Assembly: GCF_006539865.1 (NCBI RefSeq)
Contig: NZ_BJNV01000004.1
Coordinates: 1-64,000 of the forward strand
Reading direction: 5' to 3'
Origin: Zoogloea ramigera
Lineage (GTDB): Bacteria > Pseudomonadota > Gammaproteobacteria > Burkholderiales > Rhodocyclaceae
Length of the DNA: 64,000 nucleotides
Part shown: positions 53,318-63,730 of the stretch, piece by piece
How the letters are laid out: the number at the start of each line of letters is the position of its first letter
Position numbering within the stretch: the first letter of the stretch is position 1
The notes under the pieces: model-generated
What the model saw: only the letters and a program-made list of their open reading frames with translations
The model's database searches: none
What the model was told of the DNA's origin: nothing
Position numbers and translations under genes: made by a program

Positions 53318-53821
53318 TTACTTGGCTTCGGTGAGGGCCTTGATCACCTTGTCGGTGATGTCGATGCGCGGGCTGGCGTAAACCGCTTCCTGGAAGATGA
53401 TGTCGTACTTCTCGGCCTCGGCGATCTGGCGGATCGTCTTGTTGGCACGCTCCAGAACGCCGGCGAGCTCTTCGTTGCGGCGCTGGTTGAGGTCTTCACG
53501 GAACTCGCGCTGCTTGCGCTGGAAGTCGCGGTTGAGTTCGTTGAACTCACGCTCCTTGTTGCGGCGCTCGCCCTCGGCCATGGTCATGCCGTTCTTTTCG
53601 AGGGCTTCCTGCATGCCCTGCAGCTGCTTGGCCAGGCGCTGCAGTTCCTGGTCACGCTTCTCGAATTCCTTCTCGAGCTTCTGCTGGGCTTTCTTGGCCG
53701 GCGGAGCTTCTTTCATGACCCGATCGGAATTGACGAACCCGACCCTGACTTCGGCAGCGGCCGTCTGCGCAAACACGGCGAGCACCAGGGCTGCCAGCGT
53801 CGATTGAACAATTGCTTTCAC
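53318..53821 (-). CDS. skp: OmpH/Skp-family periplasmic chaperone
   Basis: Skp holds unfolded outer-membrane proteins for BamA. The 167-residue protein has a signal peptide (STLAALVLAVFAQTAAA), the first strand EVRVGFVNSDRVMKEAP and long charged tentacle helices (KKAQQKLEKEFEKRDQEL, NKEREFNELNRDFQRKQRE). It lies between bamA and lpxD, the usual position. Confidence 0.95.
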   Translation of the reverse strand: MKAIVQSTLAALVLAVFAQTAAAEVRVGFVNSDRVMKEAPPAKKAQQKLEKEFEKRDQELQRLAKQLQGMQEALEKNGMTMAEGERRNKEREFNELNRDFQRKQREFREDLNQRRNEELAGVLERANKTIRQIAEAEKYDIIFQEAVYASPRIDITDKVIKALTEAK

Positions 53822-53853
53822 TCAAACCTCCATCAACATCATTGCCGCAGCGA

Positions 53854-56142
53854 TCAGAAAACCGTGCCCAACTGGAACTGGAACTTCTGGGTCCTGTCCC
53901 CATCTTCCTTCTTGAGTGCCTGACCCAGGCTGAACTTCAGCGGGCCGACCGGCGAGCTCCAGGAGAAGGCCAGGCCCGCACTGTAACGCAAATCGGACGC
54001 CTGGACCTTGTCGTCAGGCCCCCACACATAGCCGGCATCGGCGAACAGCGACAGGCGCATGGACTTGTCCTTGCCCTGCCCCGGCATCGGGAAGTAGTAC
54101 TCGGCGTTCGCCACGGCCCGGCGGTTACCGCCCAGCGAGCGCGTGTAGTTGTTGGCGTCGATGTAGCGCGGGCCGAGGGTGCTCTGCTGATAGCCCCGCA
54201 CCGAGCCGATACCGCCGGCGTAGAAGTTCTTGTAGAACGGCAGCTCCTTGCCGTCGTAGCCGTGGGCGTAGCCGATGTCGCCGTTGAGCATCAGGGCGTG
54301 GCCGCCGCCGAACGGGAACCAGTGCTGGTGCTGGTAGCTGCCGCGCACGTAGCGCAGGTCGAGCACCGGGGTCGCCACTTCGAGCGAGGCCCGCTGATAC
54401 ACGCCGGAGGTGGGATACAGGAAGCTGTCGCGGCGGTCGCGCGCCCAGCCGGCGGTCGCCACCAGGCTGCGGGCGGTGTCGCCGAAGTTGTTCACGAAGC
54501 TGATGTAGGGCGCCGGGCTGGTGTCGAAGACGTCGATCTTGGTCTGATCGATGGCCAGGCCGAAGTTGATGCGATCATCCTCGGCGATGGGGTAACCAAA
54601 GCGCACGCCGGCGCCGATAGACGACGACTTGTAGGTGGCCACCGACAGCGAGGTGGGGTCGACGTTACGCTGATAGACGTCCCAGCCGATGCTGACCCCG
54701 TCCACCGTCCAGTAGGGATTGGTGAAGGACAGCGCAATGGTGCGGTTGATCCGGCCGGTGTTCATCTGCAGGGTCATCGCGTTGCCGGTGCCGAACAGGT
54801 TCTGCTGGGCGATGGACGCGGAGAGGATGACCTTTTCGGCGCTGGAGAAACCCGCACCCAGCATCAGGTTGCCGGTGGCGCGCTCCTTGACCGTGAAGTT
54901 GGCATCGACCTGGTCGGTGGAGCCCGGCACGGCCGGGGTCTCGATGGCGACATCCTCGAAGTAGCCGAGGCGATCGAGGCGCACCTTGGAGCGGTTGATG
55001 GCCGCGCCGTCGTACCAGGCGCCTTCCATCTGGCGCATCTCGCGGCGCAGCACCTCGTCGCGGGTGCGGGCGTTGCCGGCGAAGTTGATCTTGCGCACAT
55101 ACACCCGACGGCCCGGATCGACGAAGAAGGTGAAGGCGACTTCGCGCTTGACCTTGTCCACCTCGGGGGCGGCGTTGACGTTGGCGAAGGCATAGCCTTC
55201 GTTGCCGAGCCGGTCGCTGAGGGCCTTGGTGGTGGCGGTGACGCTGTCACGGGAGAAGGTGTCCCCCGCCTTGAGCTTGAGCAGCGGCTGCAGATCGGCC
55301 TCGGGCACGACCATCGTGCCAGCCAGCTTGACGTCGGAGATGGTGTACTTCTCACCTTCGGTGATGCTGAGGGTGATGTAGATGTCTTTTTTGTCGGGCG
55401 TGATCGACACCTGGGTGGAGTCGATGCTGAAATCCAGATAACCCCGGTTGAGGTAGAAGGAGCGCAGCGCCTCGATGTCGGCCGACAGCTTCTGCTTGGA
55501 ATACTGGTCGCTCTTGGAGTACCAGGTCATCCAGCCCGGCGTGGTCAGGGCCATCAGGTCGAGGAGTTCCTTCTCCTTGAACACCTTGTTGCCGATGACG
55601 CTGATCTGACGGATCTTGGCGGCCTCGCCCTCCACCACGTTGAAGTTCACGCCGACGCGGTTGCGCTCGAGGGGCGTGACGGTGGTGGTGATCTGGACGC
55701 CGTAGAGGCCCTTGGACAGATACTGGCGCTTCAGCTCCTGCTCGGCGCGTTCGAGCACGGCGCGGTCGAAGATGCGGGACTCGGCGAGCCCGACCTCCTT
55801 GAGCCCCTTCTTGAGGGCGTCCTTTTCGAATTCCTTGATGCCGACGAAGTCGATCTGGGAGATCGCCGGGCGCTCATCCACCAGCACGACGATCACGTCG
55901 TTCTCGACCTCCAGCCGGACGTCCTTGAAGAAGCCGGTGGCGAACAGGGCCTTGATGGCCTGGGAGGCTTTTTCTTCAGAGAAGCGTTCGCCGACCTTCA
56001 CGGGAAGGTAGCTGAACACCGTACCGGCTTCGGTACGCTGAATGCCTTCGACACGGATATCCTTGACGACGAATGGCTCAAAAGCGAGTGCGGGCGATGC
56101 GAGCAAGGCCGCGATCACCCCGGGGAGTAACTTGGATTTCAT
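53854..56142 (-). CDS. bamA: Outer membrane protein assembly factor BamA
   Basis: BamA is the Omp85 core of the BAM complex, inserting beta-barrel proteins into the outer membrane. The 762-residue protein has a signal peptide ending at ALA, five POTRA domains (about 22-420; e.g. FVVKDIRVEGIQRTEAGTVF) and a C-terminal 16-strand barrel with SVRGYQQSTLGPR (the VRGF/Y motif) and terminal FQFQLGTVF. It starts six bases after rseP. Confidence 0.97.
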   Translation of the reverse strand: MKSKLLPGVIAALLASPALAFEPFVVKDIRVEGIQRTEAGTVFSYLPVKVGERFSEEKASQAIKALFATGFFKDVRLEVENDVIVVLVDERPAISQIDFVGIKEFEKDALKKGLKEVGLAESRIFDRAVLERAEQELKRQYLSKGLYGVQITTTVTPLERNRVGVNFNVVEGEAAKIRQISVIGNKVFKEKELLDLMALTTPGWMTWYSKSDQYSKQKLSADIEALRSFYLNRGYLDFSIDSTQVSITPDKKDIYITLSITEGEKYTISDVKLAGTMVVPEADLQPLLKLKAGDTFSRDSVTATTKALSDRLGNEGYAFANVNAAPEVDKVKREVAFTFFVDPGRRVYVRKINFAGNARTRDEVLRREMRQMEGAWYDGAAINRSKVRLDRLGYFEDVAIETPAVPGSTDQVDANFTVKERATGNLMLGAGFSSAEKVILSASIAQQNLFGTGNAMTLQMNTGRINRTIALSFTNPYWTVDGVSIGWDVYQRNVDPTSLSVATYKSSSIGAGVRFGYPIAEDDRINFGLAIDQTKIDVFDTSPAPYISFVNNFGDTARSLVATAGWARDRRDSFLYPTSGVYQRASLEVATPVLDLRYVRGSYQHQHWFPFGGGHALMLNGDIGYAHGYDGKELPFYKNFYAGGIGSVRGYQQSTLGPRYIDANNYTRSLGGNRRAVANAEYYFPMPGQGKDKSMRLSLFADAGYVWGPDDKVQASDLRYSAGLAFSWSSPVGPLKFSLGQALKKEDGDRTQKFQFQLGTVF

Positions 56143-56148
56143 CCGATT

Positions 56149-57513
56149 TCAGCTGGCAACAAGGCGGTTGATGTCGTTGTAGAAGGCAAAAGCCATTAGC
56201 GCAGCCAGCAGGGCCATTCCGATCTGCTGGCCGATTTCCATAGCACGCTCGGAAACCGGGCCGCCTTTAATGATTTCAATCACATAATACAGCAAGTGCC
56301 CACCGTCGAGCACCGGCACCGGCATCAGGTTGAGGACCCCCAGGCTGATGCTGATGAGGGCCAGGAACTTGATGTAATGGGCCCAGCCCATGCGGGCAGA
56401 CTGCCCGGCAAAGTCGGCGATCGTCACCGGCCCACTCAGGTTTTTGACCGACACCTCGCCGACGATCATGCGGCCCATCACCGAGACACTCATCGCGGCG
56501 GTGTCCCAGGTCTGGCCAATGCCCTTCGACAAGGCCTCGCCCAGGCCATAGCGCACCGTGACGAACATCTGCTCGCGCTGATCTTCCGCATCCGCGAGGG
56601 CCGCACCGATGCGCCCGACGCTGCGACCGTTATCATCGACGGCCGACGGCGTGACCTGGAAGCGCAGCGCGCGGCCGTCACGCAATACCTCGAACTCCAG
56701 CGTGCGGCCCGGCGCATCGCGGACGATGGTCACCAGATCCGTCCACAGCTCGACGCTGCTGTCGCCGATCCGCACAACCCGGTCGCCCTCCCGAAGGCCA
56801 GCCGCTTCGGCCGCACCACTTGCGCTCAGCCGGCCCAGCACGGCCGGCAGCTTGGGGCGCTGCAGCTGAAGGCCCAGCTGGGCGGTGACGTCGCGCTCGG
56901 CCTGGTCAACCACAACCCCGGCCAGATCCAGCTTGTGAAAGCCGATCTCCCGGCTGGCGTTAACGGTTTCGACCGTCACCACCTGCTTGTCGAGGGCCAG
57001 ATTGAGCAGCTTCCAGCGAAACTCCTGCCAGGTCTCGACGGCTTCGCCATTGATCGAGCGGACCAGCTCGCCCCCCTGCAAACCCGCATGGGCCGCCGAA
57101 GTCGCGGCCTCGGGCGCGGCCAGCCGCGGGCGCAGCTCTTCGACACCGCCGGTGTAAAGGCCCCAGTAAAGGGCGATCGCCAGCACGAAATTGGCCAGCG
57201 GGCCAGCCGCCACCACGGCGATGCGCCGCCACACGCTCTGCCGGTTGAAGGCGCGGTGCAGCTCGTGGGCCGCCACCGGCGCCTCGCGCTCGTCGAGCAT
57301 CTTGACGTAGCCGCCAAGCGGAAAGGCCGCCAGCACCCATTCGGTCTGATCGGCGCCGGCCTTGCGGACGAGCAGCGGCTTGCCGAAGCCCAGCGAAAAG
57401 CGCAGCACCTTCACGCCGCACAGGCGCGCGACGGCGTAATGGCCGAACTCATGCACCACGATCAGGATGCCGAGGGCCAGAAGGAAGGGCAGGATGTAGT
57501 CGAGGAGGTTCAT
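56149..57513 (-). CDS. rseP: Site-2 zinc protease RseP
   Basis: RseP cleaves anti-sigma factor RseA and remnant signal peptides within the inner membrane. The 454-residue protein has the zinc motif HEFGHYAVARLCG in the first helix, two PDZ domains (about 125-290), GRMIVGEVSVKNLSGPV and the second active-site motif LMPVPVLDGGHLL. It is five bases after dxr and six before bamA. Confidence 0.96.
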   Translation of the reverse strand: MNLLDYILPFLLALGILIVVHEFGHYAVARLCGVKVLRFSLGFGKPLLVRKAGADQTEWVLAAFPLGGYVKMLDEREAPVAAHELHRAFNRQSVWRRIAVVAAGPLANFVLAIALYWGLYTGGVEELRPRLAAPEAATSAAHAGLQGGELVRSINGEAVETWQEFRWKLLNLALDKQVVTVETVNASREIGFHKLDLAGVVVDQAERDVTAQLGLQLQRPKLPAVLGRLSASGAAEAAGLREGDRVVRIGDSSVELWTDLVTIVRDAPGRTLEFEVLRDGRALRFQVTPSAVDDNGRSVGRIGAALADAEDQREQMFVTVRYGLGEALSKGIGQTWDTAAMSVSVMGRMIVGEVSVKNLSGPVTIADFAGQSARMGWAHYIKFLALISISLGVLNLMPVPVLDGGHLLYYVIEIIKGGPVSERAMEIGQQIGMALLAALMAFAFYNDINRLVAS

Positions 57514-57518
57514 GCCCT

Positions 57519-58712
57519 TCAGCGGAGGGACTTGCGGATATGGCCGGCGGCGAACTCGCGGGCCCAGCGGTCGGCTTCGAGCACCACCTCGAGAGAGTCT
57601 GCCGCGCTCGGATTCATCGCATCAAGGGTGGCTGCGATCACCGCGGGAATGCGGTCGAAGCCCAGCGCGCCGTCGAGGAAACACCCCACCGCCACTTCGT
57701 TGGCGGCATTCAGCACCGCCGGCGCCACGCCCTCCTCGGCCAGCGCCCGGTAGGCCAGGGCCAGGCAGGGGAAGCGATCGAGGTCGGGCCGCTCGAAGTT
57801 GAGCTGACCGATGGCAAACAGATCGAGCGGCTTCACGCCGGCGTCAACGCGCTCCGGGAAGGCCATGGCGTGGGCGATCGGAGTGCGCATGTCGGGGTTG
57901 CCGAGCTGGGCAATCACCGAACCATCGACGTAGGCAACCATGGAGTGGATCACGCTCTCGGGGTGGATCACCACCTCGATGCGCTCGGCCGGTGCGCCGA
58001 ACAGCCAGTGAGCCTCGATGACCTCGAGGCCCTTGTTCATCATCGTCGCCGAATCGACGGAAATCTTGCGGCCCATCACCCAGTTGGGGTGGGCGCAGGC
58101 CATCTCCGGGGTCACGGCGGCGAGCTCTTCGAGGGGCTTGCGGCGGAACGGGCCACCCGACGCGGTGAGCAGGATGCGCGTCACTTCGACCCCGTCGACC
58201 CCGCCGCCGAAGCCCGCCGGCAGCGCCTGGAAGATCGCGTTGTGCTCGCTGTCGATGGGCAGCAGGGTGGCGCCGCTAGCGGCAACTTCACGCATGAACA
58301 GGGCACCGGACATCACCAGCGCCTCCTTGTTGGCGAGCAGCACGCGCTTGCCGGCACGGGCGGCCGCCAGCGTCGGCACCATGCCGGCCGCGCCGACGAT
58401 GGCCGCCATGACCATGTCGACTTCGGGCGCAGCGGAAACTTCGGCGAGGGCGTTCGACCCCGACAGGACCTCCGTGCAGCAGCCGGCGCCTTCCAGCATC
58501 GCCTGCAGGCGCTGGGCATCCTCGGCCCGATCGACCACCGCGTAGGCCGGCCGATGGACGCGACATTGTTCGAAGAGCTTGTCCACCTGCCGGTGGGCGG
58601 TGAGCGCGAAGACGCCGTAGCGGTCGGGGTGGCGCGCGACGACGTCGAGGGTGCTGACGCCGATGGAGCCGGTCGCTCCCAGCACCGTGAGAAGTTTCTT
58701 GCCTTGGGTCAT
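57519..58712 (-). CDS. dxr: 1-deoxy-D-xylulose 5-phosphate reductoisomerase
   Basis: Dxr makes methylerythritol 4-phosphate, the committed MEP-pathway step; ispD and ispF at the left of the window act next. The 397-residue protein has the NADPH motif [49 protein letters not shown] and [20 protein letters not shown]. It starts four bases after the cdsA stop. Confidence 0.97.
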   Translation of the reverse strand: MTQGKKLLTVLGATGSIGVSTLDVVARHPDRYGVFALTAHRQVDKLFEQCRVHRPAYAVVDRAEDAQRLQAMLEGAGCCTEVLSGSNALAEVSAAPEVDMVMAAIVGAAGMVPTLAAARAGKRVLLANKEALVMSGALFMREVAASGATLLPIDSEHNAIFQALPAGFGGGVDGVEVTRILLTASGGPFRRKPLEELAAVTPEMACAHPNWVMGRKISVDSATMMNKGLEVIEAHWLFGAPAERIEVVIHPESVIHSMVAYVDGSVIAQLGNPDMRTPIAHAMAFPERVDAGVKPLDLFAIGQLNFERPDLDRFPCLALAYRALAEEGVAPAVLNAANEVAVGCFLDGALGFDRIPAVIAATLDAMNPSAADSLEVVLEADRWAREFAAGHIRKSLR

Positions 58713-58716
58713 GAGT

Positions 58717-59544
58717 TTACTTCGCGATCCAGAGGACGACGAGGGCTGCCAGCGGCAGCGTCGAGGTCAGACTGTCGATCCGATCGAGGATTCCCCCGTG
58801 ACCGGGAAGAAGAGTGCCACTGTCCTTGACACCCGCCTGACGCTTGACCATTGATTCGAACAGATCGCCGATGATGCTGACGGCCGTGAAGGCCACCAGC
58901 CCGACCAGCGCCAGCACCAGCCTGCCCGGCTCACCAAGGGGGTAGCCGATGTATGAAAGACAGGCCAGGCCATAGACAGCAACGCCAACGACCGCCCCAT
59001 AGGCGCCTTCCCAGCTCTTGCCCGGGCTGATCGACGGCGCCAGCTTGCGGCGGCCGAAGGCCCTACCGGTGAAGTAGGCCGCGATGTCGGCAACCCACAC
59101 CGCCGCCATCACCCCCAACAGCAGCCAGGGGCTGAGCAGACGCAGATGAGCGATGGCGAGACTCGGCGGAACCAGCAGCACGAACCCCACCAGGGCGGCA
59201 GCCCCGGCGCCCGGAAGCTTCCAGCGCGCGCGGAGCCAGAACGGCACGCACAGCAGCCAGAACAGCGCCGACAGGGCATACGCCGGCGCAAGCGCGAAGG
59301 GCGCCACACTAGCGGGAAGATGCAGCCCGGCGACCAGGCCGCCGGCAAGGCACAACAAGCCCAGCAGCACTGCGTAGACACGCCGCGGCACCGGGCCGAA
59401 GCCCACCATCGCACCCCACTCGAGGGCGGCCCCGCCACACACCAGCGAGGCGAAGAGCAACCAGCCGAGAGCCGGCAACAGAAACAGGGAAGACAGGAGG
59501 CCCGCGAGAAGAATCAGCGCGGTGACGACCCGCGCCTTAAGCAT
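58717..59544 (-). CDS. cdsA: Phosphatidate cytidylyltransferase
   Basis: CdsA forms CDP-diacylglycerol from phosphatidate and CTP in the inner membrane. The 275-residue polytopic protein carries the family signature in its C-terminal part: [20 protein letters not shown] and then [14 protein letters not shown]. It overlaps uppS by eight bases. Confidence 0.96.
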   Translation of the reverse strand: MLKARVVTALILLAGLLSSLFLLPALGWLLFASLVCGGAALEWGAMVGFGPVPRRVYAVLLGLLCLAGGLVAGLHLPASVAPFALAPAYALSALFWLLCVPFWLRARWKLPGAGAAALVGFVLLVPPSLAIAHLRLLSPWLLLGVMAAVWVADIAAYFTGRAFGRRKLAPSISPGKSWEGAYGAVVGVAVYGLACLSYIGYPLGEPGRLVLALVGLVAFTAVSIIGDLFESMVKRQAGVKDSGTLLPGHGGILDRIDSLTSTLPLAALVVLWIAK

Positions 59545-60325
59545 GGCCGGGCGCGGAGGAGTCGGGATCGGCGGCGAGCACCTGCTCGCTGGTCCGCCCG
59601 TAACGGCGCTCGCGCCCCTGGTAAGACTTGATCGCTTCCTTCAGCTCCGCCTCGCCGAACTCTGGCCACAGCTTGTCGGTGAAATACAGCTCGGAATACG
59701 CCAGCTGCCACAGCATGAAGTTGCTGATGCGCTTCTCGCCGCCGGTGCGGATGAAGAGATCGGGCTCGGGGCCAAAGTTGAGCGCCAGATGTGCCGCCAG
59801 CTCGTCCTCGCTGAAGCCCTCGCGGGCATCGGGCTTGGCGGCGAGCATCTTCTCGACCGCCTGCATGATGTCCCAGCGACCGCCGTAGTTGGCGCAGATG
59901 GTGAGGTTCATCGCGGTGTTGTTGGCGGTCAGCGCCTCGGACTCATGGACCATGTCCACCAGCGGCTTGTCGAAGCGGCTGAGGTCGCCAACCACCCGCA
60001 GGCGGATGTTGTTGCGGTGAATGCGCTCGATCTCGCCCTTGAGGGACTTGATGAAGAGCTGCATCAGGAAGGACACCTCGTCCTTCGGACGCCGCCAGTT
60101 CTCGGAACTGAATGCGAACAGCGTGAGGTAATCGACCTTGTGGTCCAGGCAGGTGCGCACCACATCGCGCACGGAATCCACGCCCTTGGCATGGCCGGCA
60201 ACCCGGGGCATCAGGCGCTTGCGGGCCCAGCGGCCGTTGCCGTCCATGATGATCGCGATGTGCCGGGGAACCTGCACAGTCTCGGGAACAGCCCGCGTGG
60301 AGCTGATGAACGGCAGTCGCACCAT
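59537..60325 (-). CDS. uppS: Undecaprenyl diphosphate synthase (cis-prenyltransferase)
   Basis: UppS extends farnesyl diphosphate with isopentenyl diphosphate to the C55 carrier for peptidoglycan and O-antigen. The 262-residue protein has HIAIIMDGNGRWARKR, GHAKGVDSVRDVV, FAFSSENWRRPKDEV and the C-terminal DLFIRTGGEKRISNFMLWQL and ELYFTDKLWPEF motifs. It overlaps cdsA. Confidence 0.96.
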   Translation of the reverse strand: MVRLPFISSTRAVPETVQVPRHIAIIMDGNGRWARKRLMPRVAGHAKGVDSVRDVVRTCLDHKVDYLTLFAFSSENWRRPKDEVSFLMQLFIKSLKGEIERIHRNNIRLRVVGDLSRFDKPLVDMVHESEALTANNTAMNLTICANYGGRWDIMQAVEKMLAAKPDAREGFSEDELAAHLALNFGPEPDLFIRTGGEKRISNFMLWQLAYSELYFTDKLWPEFGEAELKEAIKSYQGRERRYGRTSEQVLAADPDSSAPGHA

Positions 60326-60375
60326 GATTTTTCCGCCTGCAAGGAACCGGGATGACAGATCTGGACCCGCGAGGG

Positions 60376-60933
60376 TCAGATCTGCATCAGTTCTTGTTCT
60401 TTTTGTGCGAGGAGCTTGTCGATCTCGACGATGGCCTTGTCGGTCAGCTTCTGGATGTCGTCCTGGGCACGACGCTCGTCGTCTTCGGAGATCGTCTTGG
60501 CCTTGAGGGCGTCCTTGAGGTGGCCGTTGGCATCGCGGCGCAGATTGCGCACGGCAACCTTGGCGCCTTCACCCTCGTGCTTGACGACCTTGATGAGCTC
60601 CTTGCGGCGCTCTTCGGTCAGCGCGGGCATCGGGACGCGGATGATCTCGCCCTGGGAGGCCGGATTCAGACCGAGGTCGCAGTCACGGATGGCCTTTTCG
60701 ACCTTGCCGATCATGGGCTTTTCCCACGGCTGGACGCCGATGGTGCGCGCATCGATCAGGGTGATGTTGGCAACCTGGGCGATGGGCACGGGGCTGCCGT
60801 AGTACTCGACGGTCACGTGATCCAGAATGCCGGTGTGGGCACGGCCCGTGCGCACCTTGGCGAGATCCGCCTTGAGCGCATCGATGGACCGGTGCATCTT
60901 GTGTTCGGTAGTTTTCTTGAGCTCGGGGATCAT
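60376..60933 (-). CDS. frr: Ribosome recycling factor
   Basis: RRF splits post-termination ribosomes together with EF-G. The 185-residue length is exactly typical; it has [53 protein letters not shown] and a C-terminal helix. It sits 10 bases after pyrH. Confidence 0.97.
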   Translation of the reverse strand: MIPELKKTTEHKMHRSIDALKADLAKVRTGRAHTGILDHVTVEYYGSPVPIAQVANITLIDARTIGVQPWEKPMIGKVEKAIRDCDLGLNPASQGEIIRVPMPALTEERRKELIKVVKHEGEGAKVAVRNLRRDANGHLKDALKAKTISEDDERRAQDDIQKLTDKAIVEIDKLLAQKEQELMQI

Positions 60934-60943
60934 TTTGACATCC

Positions 60944-61660
60944 TCAGCAATAAACCAGCGTACCTTCGTCCTCGCCCATCACGACCCGCTTCAGCGCGCC
61001 GGCCTTGAACAGGCTGAACACGTTGATCGGCAGGCGCTGGTCGCGGCACAGGGCGAACGCCGTGGCGTCCATGACCGCCAAGTTACGGGCGATTGCCTCG
61101 TCGAAGGAGATCCGCTGGAAGCGGGTCGCGGACGGATCTTTTTTCGGGTCGGCGGTGTAGATGCCATCGACCTTGGTGGCCTTCAGCACGATGTCGGCAC
61201 CGATCTCGGCGCCACGCAGGGCGGCCGCGGTGTCGGTCGTGAAGAAGGGATTGCCCGTACCGGCGCCAAAGACGACCACCCGCCCCTCTTCGAGGTAGCG
61301 GATCGCCTTGCCGCGGATGTAGGGCTCAACCACCTGGTCGATACGCAGCGCAGACTGGACGCGGGCATTGACCCCTGCGGCGCGGAATGCGTCCGCAAGG
61401 GCCATCGCGTTCATCACGGTGGCCAGCATCCCCATGTAGTCGGCAGTGGCGCGGTCCATGCCGGTCGCCGCCCCTGCCATGCCACGGAAGATGTTCCCGC
61501 CGCCAATCACCACCCCTACCTCGACACCGATCTGAGTGACGTCGATGACATCGCGGACGATCCCGGCGACGACATCCCGGTTGATGCCATAGGCGTCGTC
61601 ACCCATCAGGGCTTCGCCGGAGAGCTTGAGGAGAATGCGTTTGTAGGCGGGCTGGCTCAT
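60944..61660 (-). CDS. pyrH: UMP kinase
   Basis: PyrH phosphorylates UMP to UDP and is a hexameric amino-acid-kinase-fold enzyme. The 238-residue protein has [44 protein letters not shown] and [23 protein letters not shown] 61660 starts at the conserved N-terminus ([12 protein letters not shown]); upstream in-frame codons were rejected. It lies 16 bases after tsf. Confidence 0.97.
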   Translation of the reverse strand: MSQPAYKRILLKLSGEALMGDDAYGINRDVVAGIVRDVIDVTQIGVEVGVVIGGGNIFRGMAGAATGMDRATADYMGMLATVMNAMALADAFRAAGVNARVQSALRIDQVVEPYIRGKAIRYLEEGRVVVFGAGTGNPFFTTDTAAALRGAEIGADIVLKATKVDGIYTADPKKDPSATRFQRISFDEAIARNLAVMDATAFALCRDQRLPINVFSLFKAGALKRVVMGEDEGTLVYC

Positions 61661-61676
61661 CGTTGTGCGCCCCTTC

Positions 61677-62576
61677 TTACTTCTGGGCAGCCGCGGCAGC
61701 GGCCTGGGCGGCAACTTCGGCGGCGAAGTCGGTCACCTTCTTCTCGATGCCTTCACCCACGATGTAGAGGGTGAAACCGGCCACGGAAGCACCCTTGGCC
61801 TTCAGCAGCTGGGCAACGGTCTGCTTGCCGTCCTCGGCCTTCACGAAGACCTGGTCGAGCAGGGTGACGTCCTTGAGGAACTTCTGGACGGTGCCTTCGG
61901 CGATCTTCTCGAGCATGGCTTCCGGCTTGCCGGCTTCGCGAGCCTTCTCGATGGCGATGCGGCGCTCGACGTCGAGCAGCTCGGCGGGCACGCCGGAGGC
62001 GTCGAGGGACTTGGGCTTGGAAGCCGCGACGTGCATGGCCAGATCCTTGGCCAGGGCTTCGTCACCGCCAACCAGGTCGATCAGCACGCCGATCTTGGAG
62101 CCGCCGTGGATGTAGCTGGCAACGGCGCCCTGGGCTTCGGTGCGGACGAAGCGGCGGATCGACATGTTTTCGCCGATCTTGCCAACCAGCGCCTTGCGGA
62201 CTTCTTCAACGGTCTGACCGTTGATCTCGAGGGCGGACAGCGCCTCGACGTCGGCCGGGTTCTTGGTGGCGACGAGTTCGGCGACGTTCTTGACGAGGGC
62301 CAGGAAGTCGTCGTTCTTGGCGACGAAGTCGGTCTCGCAGTTGACTTCAACCATCGCGCCCAGCTTGGCGTCGGCGGAGATATACACACCGACGATGCCT
62401 TCGGCGGTCACGCGGGCAGCGGCCTTGGAGGCCTTGTTGCCCAGCTTGACGCGCAGGATTTCTTCGGCCTTGGCCATGTCGCCAGCGGCTTCGGACAGGG
62501 CCTTCTTGCATTCCATCATGGGCGCGTCGGTTTTTTCGCGCAGCTCCTTGACCATGCTTGCGGTGATTTCCGCCAT
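61677..62576 (-). CDS. tsf: Elongation factor Ts
   Basis: EF-Ts exchanges GDP on EF-Tu. The 299-residue protein shows the UBA-like N-terminus [30 protein letters not shown], the [14 protein letters not shown] signature and the C-terminal core. It is downstream of rpsB with a hairpin in the 65-base gap. Confidence 0.97.
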   Translation of the reverse strand: MAEITASMVKELREKTDAPMMECKKALSEAAGDMAKAEEILRVKLGNKASKAAARVTAEGIVGVYISADAKLGAMVEVNCETDFVAKNDDFLALVKNVAELVATKNPADVEALSALEINGQTVEEVRKALVGKIGENMSIRRFVRTEAQGAVASYIHGGSKIGVLIDLVGGDEALAKDLAMHVAASKPKSLDASGVPAELLDVERRIAIEKAREAGKPEAMLEKIAEGTVQKFLKDVTLLDQVFVKAEDGKQTVAQLLKAKGASVAGFTLYIVGEGIEKKVTDFAAEVAAQAAAAAAQK

Positions 62577-62610
62577 GCTTGCTCCTAGATAAATTTGGAT
62601 TTAAATCAGT

Positions 62611-62633
62611 CGGGCCCGGCTGAACCGGGCCCG
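62611..62633 (-). terminator. GC-rich hairpin between rpsB and tsf (partial terminator or attenuator)
   Basis: A perfect nine-base stem (CGGGCCCGG with CCGGGCCCG) encloses a five-base loop eight bases after the rpsB stop on the minus strand. No T-run follows, so it may reduce tsf expression or protect the rpsB 3' end instead of stopping transcription. Confidence 0.55.
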
Positions 62634-62641
62634 GATCGGGA

Positions 62642-63394
62642 TCAGGCTTGCTCTTCGGCGCCGTCGTCGACTTCGACAAACTCGTCGGAACCGGCAGCAA
62701 CGATTTCCTGGATCACGGCGTTCTTGCCTTCCAGCACGGCATCGGCGACGCCACGGGCGTACAGGCGGATGGCGCGGGAGGAGTCGTCGTTACCCGGAAT
62801 CACGAAATCAACGCCTTCGGGCGAGTGGTTGGTGTCAACCACGGCCACGACGGGGATGCCCAGCTTGTTGGCTTCGGTGATGGCGATCTTGTGGTAGCCG
62901 ACGTCGATGACGAACAGTGCATCCGGCAGGCCGCCGAGTTCCTTGATGCCGCCGAGGCTCTTCTGCAGCTTCTCGAGCTCGCGGGAGGCCATCAGGGCTT
63001 CCTTCTTGGACAGGCGCTCGATGGAGCCGTCTTCGACCATGGCTTCCATGTCCTTCAGGCGCTTGATCGAAACCTTGACGGTCTTGAAGTTGGTGAGCAT
63101 GCCGCCCAGCCAGCGCTCATCGACGAAAGGCATGCTGGCACGGGCCGCTTCCTCGGCGATGATCTCGCGAGCCTGACGCTTGGTGCCGACAAACAGGATG
63201 GTGCCGCGGTTGGCAGCCAGCTTGCGCACGAAATCGATGGCCTCGTTGTACTTGACGAGGGTCTTTTCGAGGTTAACGATGTGGATCTTGTTGCGCTGAC
63301 CAAAGATGAACGGGGCCATCTTCGGGTTCCAGAAACGGGTTTGGTGGCCGAAGTGGACGCCCGCTTCGAGCATTTGACGCATGGTGACAGACAT
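62642..63394 (-). CDS. rpsB: 30S ribosomal protein S2
   Basis: S2 is a late-assembling small-subunit protein. The 250-residue protein starts [20 protein letters not shown], has the signature [29 protein letters not shown] and [20 protein letters not shown]-like core ([19 protein letters not shown]) plus an acidic tail. ATG 63394 was chosen over a longer frame because the conserved N-terminus begins there. It heads the super-operon. Confidence 0.97.
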   Translation of the reverse strand: MSVTMRQMLEAGVHFGHQTRFWNPKMAPFIFGQRNKIHIVNLEKTLVKYNEAIDFVRKLAANRGTILFVGTKRQAREIIAEEAARASMPFVDERWLGGMLTNFKTVKVSIKRLKDMEAMVEDGSIERLSKKEALMASRELEKLQKSLGGIKELGGLPDALFVIDVGYHKIAITEANKLGIPVVAVVDTNHSPEGVDFVIPGNDDSSRAIRLYARGVADAVLEGKNAVIQEIVAAGSDEFVEVDDGAEEQA

Positions 63395-63730
63395 TGCTTG
63401 ACTCCAGTACTGAGGTTTGACCGCCGTCCGGTCTGCATGCCCCGCCCTGTGCGGGAGCACACTATGCCGCAGCAGGCACTCAGGCGCGTGGCCCAAGATC
63501 TACCGGAAAAACAAATCAAAGATGCTTTCCGGGCCGACTGCCGGACCCCAATGGGCCGGACGTGTGTATTTTGCCTGGCACCCTTGCCAGACAAGCCCGT
63601 GATTGTAGCAGCATCCCATGACATGCCTCAAGACCAGCCGCAAATCGCCCGCTGCGCCGGCCCGCCGATTGCCCGGCACGGCGGCTTGAGCTAGCCTAGA
63701 TGGCCCAATGCCCCAATACAGACAGCAGCC
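63395..63730. other. Divergent control region and rpsB leader
   Basis: The 336 bases between rpsB and map contain no supported gene. On the rpsB side are hairpins TCCGG..CCGGA (63528-63545) and CTGGCA-CCCT-TGCCAG (about 63579-63594). A predicted promoter for rpsB lies at 63602-63631. If it is used, the leader is about 200 bases, long enough for the S2 autoregulatory structure known in other proteobacteria. Confidence 0.5.
63602..63631 (-). promoter_or_regulatory. Predicted sigma70 promoter for rpsB
   Basis: On the minus strand TTGAGG (63631-63626) and TACAAT (63607-63602) are 18 bases apart. TACAAT is a strong -10 match. The expected start of transcription is near 63594. Confidence 0.45.

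Noticed and set aside
53812-56130. 772-codon open frame opposite bamA
   Set aside because: It mirrors bamA on the other strand with His/Gly/Val-rich composition and no domain; bamA is unambiguous.
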